DNA of 64,000 nt from Daucus carota subsp. sativus (lineage: Eukaryota; Streptophyta; Magnoliopsida; Apiales; Apiaceae): the NCBI RefSeq assembly GCF_001625215.2, contig NC_030388.2:22122558-22186557 (forward strand), read 5' to 3'. The position numbers were made by a program, and so were the translations under genes. Under the pieces are notes generated by a model. That model ran no database searches, had not been told where the DNA came from, and saw nothing but the letters and a program-made list of their open reading frames with translations. Shown piece after piece: positions 25,960 through 38,948 of this stretch (its first letter is position 1; each line of letters begins with the position of its first letter).

Positions 25960-26853
25960 AATTTCAGCTCTTGATATATAAGGAAGTATTCATACACTCG
26001 GTTTTACAAATTTTCGATACATGAATCTGGACTGTAATAGTTTATATGCGAATAAGAAGTCAAACTTCATTTGATTTCCATAGATTTTGACATTTATTAC
26101 TACAACAATACTTTTTCGTTTAATTTATACAGTTTTCATGTTCATTACATTCAATTTCCAGATCAAGAATTTTTGTTATAATTTCATTATTAATAGAGCA
26201 TTTTCTTTTCATACCTGTGTGTGTAGCACGGGCCAAAATGCTTAAATAATTTTCATGTGGTAATAAATGAGCATATATTTATTTAAATAAATTAACAATA
26301 AAATTTTTTACATGCGGTTTATTATAATTTTTTGTTATTCTATTCAAGATACGAGGTGTTGCCATTAGGCGACAACGAGAAATTTTAATTATATAGTCAT
26401 TACTATTTTCATGTCTTTTATAAATATTTTTGAAAAAAATTTAATTTTTAATTATTTTAACTATACAATTAATGATTTAATAATAGATCCATAAACTTAT
26501 AAATTTTTATTCCAAACATAAATTATTATTATTATATTAAAATTTGGTTATATTAATGATACTAATGAAAAATTTGTTCCGTTATAAAATCGATACAGAA
26601 TCTATTCCATTATTGATATTTATGACGTATATATTCTTATTGTCAATTTCTAATATAGACAATAATTGTAGCATATAATTTTGGTAATGTAACTCAATTA
26701 TGACTACATATGTATTTCTTTTTTCTTTTTAAATCACACATGTATTTCTTTATTGATTATTCCTTCAAGGTTAATTATTTTTTAACATGTTTATCAATTT
26801 TTACTAAGGACGGGAGGAAACTCTATCATCAGCATATTCACTTTAATTAATGA
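25960..26853 (+). repeat. Second copy of the LTR-flanking segment
   Basis: Nearly identical to 14127-15020, including the hairpin (26214-26232) and the AATGA at 26849-26853. The left junction at 25959/25960 joins the copia interior directly to the middle of a tandem-array unit, with no LTR or primer-binding site between them. Confidence 0.92.
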
Positions 26854-28242
26854 TGTTAGGTCCAAAGTATCGTAGAAGGGGGGGTTGAATACGATACTCA
26901 CTACAATTTAAAATTCTTTCGAATCTTGCGGATAAACAAATTGCAGTCCTGTAATGGGTTTCGTGTTCCGGATATTTATTGGGTCGGTTTCTGAGGATAT
27001 AAAAATATTAAACCAACACACAATATTTTCCAAGGTATATCTGTATATTGATAAATACCTCGAAGGGTGCTACAAATCCAAACCCGAAGGTTGGCTACAA
27101 TGGCTACTACTACGTACACTCACAAACCCTAGCTTCTAAATATATATATATTACAAAACTAAGCTATAGTTTATTTGTGTGTAGTAGTGTGCAAAGGCAC
27201 AAAGCCATTCCACCATAAAGGTGGTGAAGAGAGTGTGTATTAATAATGAACACACATCTCAAGTATTTATAGACTTCTCATTAACTAACCCTAGTTAACT
27301 TTTGAAGCCAAACTTGCGCCAAACATATATACATATATGTTTGTGTAATTTGAAGTTGCGCCAAGTTCATCAGTGGAGTTACTTAGAATAAAATTCTAAG
27401 TCATGGAACTTGCGCTTCAAAGGTTGCGCTCCAGTGGTACCCTTCTACTGATATCTTTCATTTGACTATAGGGTTGACCCGAAGTTGCGCCTCTTTGAAC
27501 TTGCGCCTTCTTGTATACAAGGGACAGAGTGTACTTAGAATATTTCTAAGTACAGGGAACTTGCGCTTTATACAGTGGAGCTCTCCACTGTGTCATGACT
27601 TAGAGAAATTCTAAGCAAGGAGGAACTTGCGCCTCACAGTGTACAAGTACCCCTGTTCTCTCTCATCAACCTTGCGCCAAGGTGAAGAAACACTCCACAG
27701 TTATCTCTCCATTGACCTAAACTTGCGCTAGTCAAAGTCTGCGCCTCCAATGTGCTCCACTGTTGTCATATAGTATATACATGACTTAGACAAATTCACT
27801 GGATAGTGAACTTGCGCCACTCAGTGCTCCACTCTGTATCAGTTATCTCTCCTACGTGCATGGCTTCAGTGTACAACAGTAGCTTAAAGAGATTGAAACC
27901 CTAGCTCCATGGACACATGCAAACCCTAGGTTGCCCTTGACACCTGACATCATCACATGCATGCATAATATATATAATATAATATATTATGTTGTTATTA
28001 TATTAATAAATAAAAGTATATATATAAATATATACACACATATATATTTTATTTATATGAACATATAATAATATATGTATATATATTTAAATATATTCTC
28101 ATATATTTAAATATATATAATATATAATTATATGTAAATACAAATGTAAATATATATATAAATATATATAGAGATATATATAGTTATTTATAAATATAAA
28201 TATAAACATAAATATATATAAAGAAAAGTATATATAAATATA

Positions 28243-29091
28243 GGGTCAGGTTCCAGATAGAACCGCTTAAACTTAGAACCATAGAACCATATTAATAGTC
28301 ATTAAATGAAAGTAATTTGAATGTGTGAAATTAAATATATGAATGTGTTTTAATATAGTTAGTATTTAAATATACATGTTCTCAATTAATGCACATTCTT
28401 AATTTATATTTGATCATTTTAATAATAAAAATACATTTAATATTTAATTCATATATCTAAGTAGTGTGATGCAACATAACTCCAAAATACGAAGAGCTAG
28501 AGTGTGCATGTTTTGATATTTTATTATTGTTTACATGTACTGCAACAGAATTTCGTGCTTTGTAATATAATTTGAGCCAGATATGTACTGCATCAGAATC
28601 TCGTGTTATGTAATATTATATGAGCTAGATATGTACTGCATCAGAATCTCGTGTTGTGTGTTGTGTGATATTATATGAGCTAGATATGTACTGCAGCAGA
28701 ATCTCGTGTTTTGCAATATTATTTTAGCTAGATATGTACTGCAACAGAATCTCGTTTTTTGTAATATTACATGTACTGCAGCAGAATATCGTGTTTTGTA
28801 ATATTATATTATTAAAATTGATTGACAATCACATGTTGGTGGTTTGATTTGCATTTATAACAAAATGGATATATATTAACTGATTATCATAATGAGTAGG
28901 TAGTAGTTAATGATTATTATGATTTGTAATAATGGTTTACATATATAAGATAAGGTATCTTAAATAGCATTAAGTTGTAATTTACATTTATATAGCTAGG
29001 CAGATCATGACCATTGAATTCATATTCATCCAATGGATGTGTATGGTCCTAAGTTCTAATTTTAATATTGGTTCTAATTTGAACCTCACCC
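28243..29091. mobile_element. 849-bp inverted-repeat element inserted in LTR copy B, Mutator-like
   Basis: The insertion is exact when compared with LTR copy A. Its ends are GGGTCAGGTTC and GAACCTCACCC, an 11-bp inverted repeat with one mismatch. The flanks TATAAATATA at 28233-28242 and 29092-29101 give a target duplication of up to 10 bp; the TA-rich site blurs the exact length. Long (8-10 bp) duplications suit Mutator-like elements. There is no transposase, so it is non-autonomous. Confidence 0.82.
28500..28810. repeat. Tandem repeat (~55-60 bp unit, about six copies) inside the inserted element
   Basis: The phrase ATGTACTGCANCAGAATCTCG followed by TGTTTTGTAATATTAT recurs about six times, at near-regular spacing. 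The copies are similar enough to be recent, with small length changes (for example a TGTGTTGTGTG expansion near 28655). Confidence 0.85.
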
Positions 29092-30119
29092 TATAAATAT
29101 ATACATATATATAATATTTATATAAACATATAGTAACATATATATACACATATATTTAAATATATTCTCATATATTTAAATATATATAATATACATATAA
29201 CTATGTGTAAATATAAATATAAATATATATATATAAAGATATATATAACTCTCTCTAAATATACATATATTTATGCACATAATATAATATATATATACAC
29301 TTAATTATATAATTGCTTATGTAAAATATAAATACATATACTATATACATATATATTTATTTAAATATACATACATATAAATATACATATACATATGTTT
29401 AAAAACATATATACATATATAATATATATATTATATTTAATTAAATATACATATATACATATATATAAATATATTTGTACATATACAAATATATAAGTGC
29501 ACACATATAAAAGATAGGTCACTTCCTGATATGGCTTTCTGTGGAAGCTTGACATATGACATTTGAGCAGTAGACTTGATACAGCTTGCAGAGGCTAGGC
29601 ATTTGGCTTGGCTTTGGAACAAATGACTTGTTGTGACTTGATCAATTCTTCGATTGATAAATACTTTGCAAACTCCGTACGTGCTGACGCTTAGTGCACT
29701 GGTCTGGTTCACAAGCGACTAACACTGAAGTCAAGCATTGTACCGTCTTTGTTAGCAAACATTGATCAGTCGGTTCCGGGTTAGTTATGCTTCAGTTTGT
29801 TGATTGTAAATAACCAACCAAGATATATAGAAATATCTTGCTTCAGGGGTTGCACTGAAATCTTTCGAGTACTCGGACAACATCTTCATTACTTCCACAA
29901 TCTTGAATACTTCAATCTTTATTCTTCACTGAGGCATGAACATATTAATGAACTTCTTCCAGTGAACTTATTCCTTCAAGACTGTAGACAGCTTCTTCAA
30001 CCTTTGTCTTCGTATCTTCCGATTCCGGTGCAGGCGTAGTGTTATTTACTTGTCTTGTTCTATTGTTGAGTTATCATCCCTATGTAACAGATAGGGTTGT
30101 CTTTACATTTAGACTTACA

Positions 30120-33100
30120 AATGATACTAATGAAAAATCTATTACGTTGTCTTTCATAACTTATATCTCATATCATACTGTTTGTTAATAAAAAAATGTA
30201 TAGCTTAACTGGAAAAAAAAAACAAAAAAATCCTATCTGTGTACGTAGCACGGGCTAAAATGCTATGAGCATTTTTTTATTTGAATTAAAATTTGATAGA
30301 TGAGCATCGTTTTATTCAAATAACTTAACAATAAAATTCAATGCATACAGTTTATTATTATTTTTTACTATCTTATTTAAGGTATGAGGCATCGCCGCTA
30401 GGCGACACCGAGAAACTTTAATTATATAATCATTACTATTTTCATGTTTTCTTATAAATATTTTAGATAAAAATTACTTAATATTTTTTTATTATTTTAA
30501 CTATACAAATAATGATTTAATAATATATCCATAAACTTATAGATTTTTATTCCAAACATGAAATACTATTATTATATCAAATATTTGATTATATTAATGA
30601 AAAATATATCCCGTTATAAATATTTATCAATTTTTATTAAGGACGGGAGGAAACTCTATTAGCAGCATATTCACCATAATTTTATAATTAAGGAATGGAA
30701 GGAAGCTTTATAACTTGCATAACTGGGTTAAGTTTATTGTTATTTATGTTTCAAAATACAAAAATTTATATAGTACGCGTCGTTATAATTTCTGTTGTGT
30801 GACTTTATTTTTTTCATTCGACATTCGTATATATTACCTTTAACATCTACAGCGTATTGATCGCCAATAACATAACTCGGGTATTTTGACTGTTACCTAC
30901 GCTGCCTTTCTGAACTTATATCTCATATCATACCGTTTGTCAATAAAAAAATGTATAGTTTAACTACATAAAAAAATCAAAAAATCATACCCGTGTGCAT
31001 AGCACGGGCCAAAATGCTATGAGCATATTTTTATTGAAATAAAAATTTGATAAAGGAGCATATTTTTATTTAAATAACTTGACAATAAAAAAATTTTACA
31101 TACGGTGTACTATAATTTTTTGTTATTTTATTTAAGATTCGAGGAGTCGCCGTTAGGCGACGTCGAGAAATTTTAATTCTATAGTCGTTATTATTTTGGT
31201 GTCTTTTATAAATATTTTAGAAAATAATACCTGATATTTTTGATTATTTAACAATACAGATAATGATTTGATAATAGATCCATGAAGTTATAAATTTTTA
31301 TTCCAAACATGAAATATTATTATTATATTAAATATTTGATTATATTAATGATACTAATTAAAAATCTATTCCGTTATAAAATCAATACAGAATCTATTCC
31401 ATTATAAATATTTATCACGTATATCTTTTTATTATCAATTTTCGATATAAACAATAATCGTAGCATATAATTGTAGTAATCTAACTGAATGATGACTACA
31501 TATGTATTTCTTTATTGATGTATTACCTTAAAGTTATTTATTTCTTAACCTATTTATCAATTTTTATTAAGGAAGGGAGGAAACTCTATCATTTGCATAT
31601 TCACCTTAATTTTATAATTAAGGTATGGATTGAAGCTTTATGATACGCATAATCAGGTTAAGTTTATAATCATTTATGTTTCTAAACACAAAGATTTATA
31701 TCGTCCGCGTCATTATAATTTTTGTTGCGTGATTTTATTTTTTTTCAATCGACATTCGTATATATTATGCTTAACATCTACAACGCACTGATCGTCAATA
31801 ACATAACTCGAGTATTTTGACTCTTACATATTTTGTCTTTCATAACTTATATCTTATATCATACTGTTTATTAATAAAAATGTATAGTTTAACTAGATTA
31901 AAAAACAAAAAATTATATCCGTGTGCGTAGCACGGGCCAAAATGCTACGAGTATATTTTTATTTAAATAAAAATTTCATAAATGAGCATATTTTCATTTA
32001 AATAACTTCACAATAAAAATTTTACATATAGTTTATTATATTTTTTGTTATTTTATTTAACATTCGAGGCGTCGCCTTTAGACGACGCCAAGAAATTTTA
32101 ATTATACAAACATTACTATTTTCATATCTTTTATAAATATTTTGGAACATATTACCTAATATTTTTGATTATTTAACTATACAAATAATGATTCGATAAT
32201 AGATCCATAAAATTATAAATTTTTATTCCAAACATGAATTATTATTATTATATTAATTATTTATTTATATTAATGACACTAATTAAAAATCTATTCCGGT
32301 ATAAAATCAATACAGAATCTATTCCATTATAGATGTTTATCGCGTATATCTCTTCTTATTATCAATTTTCATTACAGGCAATAATCGTAGCATATAATTT
32401 TAGTAATGTAACTGAATTATGACTACATATGTATTCTTTTATTGATGTATTACCTTAAGGTTAATTATTTCTTAACTTATTTATCAATTTTTATTAAGGA
32501 AGGGAGAATACTCTATTATTTGCATATTCACCTTAATTTTATAATGAAGTATGGATGGAAGAATTATAATACGCATAATCAGGTTAAGTGTTTATAATTA
32601 TTTATGTTCTAAATACAAAGATTTATATAGTCCGCGTCCTCATAATTTCTGTTGCATGAGTTTATTTTTTTTCAATCGATATTTGTATATATTATCTTTA
32701 ACATCTACAACGTACTGATCGTCAATAACATAACTCGAGTATTTTGACTCTTACATATGTTGCCTTTCATAACTTATATCTCATATTATACTGTTTGTTA
32801 ATAAAAAATGTATAGTTCAACTAGATAAAAAAACAAAAAATCATACTCGTGCGCGTAGCAAGGGCCAAAATGCTACGAGTATATTTTTATTTAAATAAAT
32901 TTTTCATAAATGAGCAAATTTTCATTTAAATAACTTAACAATAAAATTTTTACATATAATTTATTATATTTTTTGTTATTTTATTTAAGATTCGAGGCAT
33001 CGCCAAGAAATTTTAATTTTATAGTCATTACTATTTTTATGTCTTTTATAAATATTTTAGAAACAATTACCGAATATTTTTTTATTATTTTAACTATACA

Positions 33101-34840
33101 AATAATGATTTGATCATAGATCCATGAAGATATAAATTTTTATTCCAAACACGAAATATTATTATATTAAATATTTGGTTATATTAATGATACTAATGAA
33201 AAATCTATTCCGTTATAAAATCAATGCAGAATCTATTCCATTGTAGATATTTATGATGTATATCCTTTTATTATCAATTTTCAATAGGCAATAATTATAG
33301 CATATGTATAGTTTTAGTAATGTAACTGAATTATGATTACATATGTATTCCTTTATTGATGTATTACTTTAAGGCTAATTATTTCTCAACATATTCACCT
33401 TAATTCCATAATTAAGGAATGGATGGAAGTTTTATAATACGTATAATCAGGTTAAGTTTATAATTATTTATGTTTCTAAATTAAAAGATTTATATATAGT
33501 CCGTGTCGTCATAATTTCCGTTGTGTGATTTTTTTTTTTTTAATTGACATTCGTATATATTATTTTTAACATTTGCAACGTATTGATCGTCAATAACATA
33601 ACTCGAGTATTTTGAATGTTACATACGTTAGTTTTCATAACTTATATCTCATATCATACTGTTTGTTAATAAAAATTTTATAGTTTAACTAGATAAAAAA
33701 AAATCATACCCGTGTGCATAGCACGGGCGAAAATGCTACATGTATATTTTTATTTAAATAATTTTTTCATAAATGAGAAAATTTTCATTTAAATAACTAA
33801 ACAATAAAATTTTTACATATAGTTTATTATAGTTTTTGTTGTTTTATTTAAGATTCGGCGACGCCGAGAAATTTTAATTATATAGTCATTACTATTTTTT
33901 ATATCTTTTATAAATGTTTTGGAAACAATTATCGAATATTTTTTTATTATTTTAACTATACAAATAATGATTTGATCATAGATTCATGAACATATAAATT
34001 TTTATTCCAAACATAAAATATTATTATTATATTAAATATTTGGTTATTGTGATGATATTAATGAAAAATCTATTCCGTTATAAAATCAATACAGAATCTA
34101 TTCCATTATAGATATTTATCACGTATATTCTCTTCGTATCAATTTTCAATATAGGCAATAATTATAGCATTATATAATTTTAGTAATGTAACTATATTAT
34201 GAATACATATGTATTCCCTAATTGATGTATTACTTTGAGGTTAATTATTTCTTAACATATTTATCAATTTTTATTAAGGACGGGAGGAAACTCTATCATC
34301 AGCATATTCACCTTAATTTTATAATTGAGGAATGGATGGAAGCTCTGTAATCTGCATAATCATGTTAAATTAATAATTATATATATTTCTAAATACAAAG
34401 ATTTATATAGTCCGCGTCGTTATAATTTCTGTTGCGTGATTTTATTTATTCAATCGACATTTGTATATATTATTTTTAACATCTACAACGTACTGTTCGC
34501 TAATAACAAAACTCGAGTATTTTGACTCTTACGTACGTTGCTTTCATAACTTATATCTCATATCATACTGTTTGTTAATAAAAATGTATAGGTTAACTCG
34601 ATAAAAAAAACAAAAAACATACACATGTGCGTAGCACGAGACAAAATGCTAATAAACATTTAAAATTCTATAATTTAAAACTCATAATAAATAATTTGAC
34701 TGCGCTGATTACCCGCCAGATTTGGGGTTAAGCACGACATAAAGTATAGATTAAGTTTTTTTTTAAAGCAAATTATAGATTAAGTCGATAAAAATTAAAG
34801 AATCAATACCCGTGTGCGTAGCACGGGCCAAAAAAGCTAG
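30120..34840 (+). mobile_element. Helitron-like region with tandemly repeated hairpin end units
   Basis: The hairpin CCCGTGTGCGTAGCACGGG or a variant occurs near 30232, 30990, 31919, 32846, 33709, 34623 and 34809. Each is followed by a similar 750-930 bp unit (the last is only ~186 bp). Each unit has a second palindrome near GTCGCC-TTAGGCGAC and a shared AAGGACGGGAGGAAACTCTA phrase. The last hairpin is followed by CCAAAAAAGCTAG and then T, which fits a Helitron 3' end (hairpin, CTRR, inserted before T) at 34840. The 5' TC end was not located; the element may extend left through the LTR insertion to before 13 kb. No Rep/helicase is seen, so it is non-autonomous. Confidence 0.72.
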
Positions 34841-35120
34841 TATCAATAAATATATCTAAACATATAGATTAAAATGGATAATCATCAAAGCGATCACTAA
34901 AATCACTCAGATATATAAATACATTAAATAGGTCACTGATTAATTGATATTACTTTGATCACTACCATTAAGTTTTTTAACGAAGAGAATAATGATCCGG
35001 AATTGATACCGTGACAAATACGTGAAATGTGTGAATAATATACATAATTTTTTTTTTTTTTGAAAGCAATATACATAATTTTTTATTTTTGTTATTATGC
35101 ACACACGTATGACGTATCCG

Positions 35121-35590
35121 GTTAGGAGAGTAGAGCACATATCAGTTCGGGGTAAGAGAAAGAGGGGTCGGCCTCGTCGGACATGGGCTGATCAATTAAG
35201 TTTGGACATGGGAGCCTTAAATCTCACAGGTGATGTGACATTAGATAAGAATGATTGGAGACGGCGTATTAGAGTAGTTGAGACTAGGTCTCGTGTCTCA
35301 CAGAGATTATGATGGTTATGGTGTATGTTTTAAGGGAGGGTTCAACTCGGTCATTACCAGATGCATTAGCGCCAATAAAAAATGTTTGGGTAAGTCCCAT
35401 GTGAAGAAGGCCATGGGCTAAGGTATTATATTCTTCTTATAGCACACACTATTTTATTTGTTGTGCACTAAGCCGGGGGTCTTCACGGAAACAGCCTCTC
35501 TACTTTAAGGGTAGGGGCAAGGCTGCGTACATCTTACCCTCCTCAGACCCTGCTCTAAGCGGGATATACTGAGTATGTTTGGTTTGGTTT
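35121..35590 (+). mobile_element. 5'-truncated RTE-type LINE with 16-bp target duplication
   Basis: The 3' tail of a non-LTR element is bounded by ACGTATGACGTATCCG at 35105-35120 and again at 35591-35606. It encodes the C-terminal end typical of plant RTE reverse transcriptases: GKRKRGRPRRTWADQLSLDM, then NDWRRRIRV, stopping at 35312. The 3' UTR holds the familiar GGTCTTC-CGGAAACAGCCTCT and AAGGCTGCGTACATCTTACC blocks and ends in a TTTGG-repeat tail (about 35576-35590). The open frame begins upstream of the element only because it reads through the target duplication. It is dead: only about 60 codons of pol remain. Confidence 0.9.
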
Positions 35591-35606
35591 GGTTTACGTA
35601 TGACGT

Positions 35607-37549
35607 ATCCGATCATTTAAGTTTTTTAGAAAAGACAAATGCGAGATTTCTAGCCATTGAAAATATAATTGGGACATATAATTTCTGTTTGTTTTGCAGA
35701 AGTAGGAATTTCTGCTTCAGCTTCTCTCTCACACCCTCTGTTTCTTTTTCAAACACTTTATTAACTTATATATTTTCACTTCTAATCTATTTTTTTATTT
35801 TAAATAAAAAACATTTATTTTAAATTTACCTAGTCGCCCCATAATGAGTACAAATGTTTCTTCTTCGGTCTTTAAATTTTTGTTAGTTTTTTTCATTAGT
35901 GTAATGAGATAACAACGCAGTATACTGTCACCTAATTTGAAGAAATCGCGTCTCACTTTAGCCTGATTGATATTAAAGATATTAAGAACAAATCGTCCAT
36001 TTTGATTTATTTGAGTGAAAGAGTGAGTTGGATGATAGGTTCTATAATAAACTCAAATTGAAAAGTATATACTCTTTTGGGATCTTAAGGAATCATAGGT
36101 TCTAATATGACTACAACATACATGGTTCTCTATGTCTTATGATTCAATAAGTCTTAGTAATTGTACAGGAACTTGATTATTATTTTAAGTAGAAAATCAT
36201 GGTTTTATCTTAATTAGATTTATAACCCGGGCGAGGCACGAGCGTGTTATAAAATCTAATTTGTAAATTTAAAAATTATCATAATATTTTTTAAAAAAAT
36301 ATTCTTTTATTTATTAAAATAATGTGTTAGCCAGTGGTTAAACACAATATTTATCGTTTATATATATAAAGAAACATGTTATAAATATACAAACTCAAAT
36401 ATAATAAGCTAGAATTTCGATATCAAAAATTATTTCACAAAGTCCATGTGATTTTATTTTAAAAAAAAAACTTAAAGAGTACCCAAGCTAGTAGAGCTCT
36501 GCTTAATTGTACATGTCACAGTTCTTTTAATAACGAAGATGTTGTTTCTCTCTACCAGAGTACTTCTCAACTTCCCAGCATCACTTGAAATCATGATAAA
36601 ATATGAAACCTATAATTTTCATAAACCTCTTTTTTAATATTATTTGATTACGTCTTATAGGGATAAGTTTTAGAATAATTATCTTTGTATTACTTTACTT
36701 GTCTACATGTCCCTCACTATCACAAATCTGGGCAATGCAGTGCAAGTGCCAGCTCCGATATGACAACAGAGAAAGAATATAAAATGAATTTTGAAAAATA
36801 GCAAATATTTAAATTCTTGTATCGGTAAAGAGAGATATAATTAGAAATAATATTTGGGAAAAAAGTGCTAATATAATATAATAAATATGGAAAACCCCAT
36901 TACTCTATATTATCATGATAAAAGATCAAATAAGAAGGAAATTATCAAATTATTTACTTTTATTTTTCGAGTTATCAATATATTCCTATTATTTTTAAAT
37001 AAAATTTACCGATCAACATTTGTTTTTTATAAATCAATAAGATAAATATAAAATATTATATTAGTCTATATCTTTTTCTTTCCATCAAAACGAGTCGAGC
37101 CAAACATTTTCGAGCTCAGTCTTTTAAATTAAAAATTCGGATTGATCGAATTTAATTCGTCTAAAATTTTAAGTTCAGAATTTGAATTGATCAAAATTTT
37201 TTGAAGACTCGAATCAACTAAAGTGTAATTTTTCTTTAAGAAAATATGTATCCTAAGTGATTTAAAATGGACCTGTAGGATTATGCAATTCCCTATTTTC
37301 AACCTCTAAAATATTATATTTTAATGATTACTTAAAATATTGAGGATCAAAAAATTATTTTGCTCCAACGGTGTTCCCTATTTGATTCCTTATATTTTAA
37401 ATCTATATATACAACTAAAGGAGACAGAAAGATTGCACTAATAAATAACAGAAAAATAAGAGGAGATATGAGCTGGTGATGACATGGAGCATATAAGGGG
37501 TTGCTTTTTCATCTCTCAAATAAGGGGTTGAACTTTCTCTCATCTAAAA
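35607..37549. other. AT-rich intergenic DNA, no gene recognised
   Basis: There is a possible Helitron-end remnant near 36220-36250 (AACCCGGGCGAGGCACGAGCG), too degraded to call. Otherwise no coding, RNA or intact mobile signal. Confidence 0.45.
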
Positions 37550-38838
37550 CTAGTTGAGAAACCGCCCGTTGCGGCGGCCTATAAAACTTATATTAATAAT
37601 TCAATATTAATCTTTGTAGAATGCAATAATTTTGTGGCTGTCAATAAAAAGTATATTAATGATTAAAAATTAATATTTATAGGATAAAATAAATTTTATA
37701 TTATAAAAATATTGATGAAATACCAATACTAATATATAAAATTGTAAAATTGGACTATAATTTATGGTGAAAAATGAAAATAAATTTCTACACGTAATTA
37801 ACAATTTAATGCACGACGAATCTTAATTTTATTTGTGTTTTTTTAAAAAGTAATCATGTTCTTACATTGTCACTTTACTCCAATTTTTTTGGATTGATTG
37901 TGCACAAAAACATCTAACTTAAATCCGTGAGATAGCGCCATAGCGGTCTATACTACCCTTGCATGTAGCAACCTTTATTTTGTAATACTGTATAAACAGC
38001 CTTCACTTAAAAGTTGCTTGAACTGAGTAAACAGATAATATATGAATAATATATTCTTGTATACAAATTAAATCATGTAAATTAACAACAACAAACATGT
38101 CCGATGAACAAAACAGATATTATACTCTAAAAGAATAACCAACAAACATACATCACTAATAGTTAATTTATTGATATCATCCATCAAAATCATGTCAAGA
38201 CTATATTCTTCTCCCGTATTTGGATTTGTCGACTCCCACATAGCGGTCTATAACTACATTTGCTTGCAACAACCTTTATTATTTTGATTTTTAAATACCG
38301 TATAAATAACCTTCACTTATCGTTGCAGAAGAACCAAAAACCTGTATTTATAGGTGCAGAGAGACTTGTGTGCTACTCTTTCCCATAATTAAATAATCTG
38401 AAACAAAATCAGATTAAAACTTTCAAGCTGCTATATTCCATAAATAATTTAAAACAAAATCAGATTCTAAAACTTGGTTTTAATATATCCGAAACTAAAA
38501 AAGGCATGTCTAATTTTTGATATTTTTCATCCGAAAATTCAAGAAAATTTAAAAAAATAGAACGGAGCGACGTGAGAGGCGCCACCTACACGCCCCTCAT
38601 TTCTCCTTTATATGGAAACAAAATCAGATTAAAACTTTCAAGTTACTATATTCCATAAATAATCTGAAACAAAATCAGATTCTGAAACTTACTTCTAATA
38701 TATCCGAAACTAAAAAAGGTAGTTCTAATTTTTGATATTTTTCTTCCAAAAATTCCAGAAAATTAAAAAATTAGAACGGAGCGATGTGAGAGGCGTCAGC
38801 TACACGCCCCTTGCTCCTCCTTGATATAAGTATATTGA
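37550..38838 (-). mobile_element. Non-autonomous Helitron, copy 1, 1289 bp
   Basis: On the minus strand it starts TCAATATACTTATATC and ends with a GC-rich hairpin (CCGC...GCGG, 37562-37577) and CTAG. It sits between host A and T, the normal Helitron target. Its 5' terminal part is duplicated inside it: ACGGAGCGACGTGAGAGGCG near 38568 and ACGGAGCGATGTGAGAGGCG near 38775. No Rep/helicase is encoded. It shares both ends with the element at 41379-43128. Confidence 0.85.
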
Positions 38839-38948
38839 TTAATGGGGATAGGGAGTTGCATTGGAGAAACTCTTTTTGTTCTCAATCCCCAAATCTTGTC
38901 CATATAGATCAAATATAAATAAAGAATGAGTGCATTGGAGTTGCTCTT

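Larger units (their letters stand above)
26854..30119 (-). repeat. Copia LTR copy B, solo-LTR-like, carrying an inserted MITE
   Basis: Matches copy A end to end apart from scattered single-base or short TA-repeat differences and an 849-bp insertion at 28243-29091. AATGA abuts both ends (26849-26853 and 30120-30124), the signature of a solo LTR or complete insertion. What lies on its low-coordinate side is host flank, not element interior, so it is not the 5' LTR of the interior at 17432-25959. After 30124 the Helitron-like host sequence resumes. Confidence 0.92.

Noticed and set aside
15021..30119. One complete LTR retrotransposon with LTRs at 15021-17431 and 26854-30119
   Set aside because: The ~890 bp before each LTR is the same host DNA, copy B has the target duplication on both sides, and no primer-binding site is found next to it. 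The two LTRs are therefore not the two ends of one intact element.
14381..34827. CRISPR-like array from the recurring hairpin
   Set aside because: The spacing is hundreds of bases with homologous sequence between the hairpins, and the genome is a plant. It is a transposon-derived tandem repeat.
35097..35120. Start codon and first codons of the LINE-derived open frame
   Set aside because: This part lies in host DNA and the target duplication. The LINE sequence itself starts at 35121, so the ATG is not its own.
36218..36260. Helitron end near the AACCCGGGCGAGGCACGAGCG text
   Set aside because: The hairpin is imperfect and there is no CTRR-T terminus.
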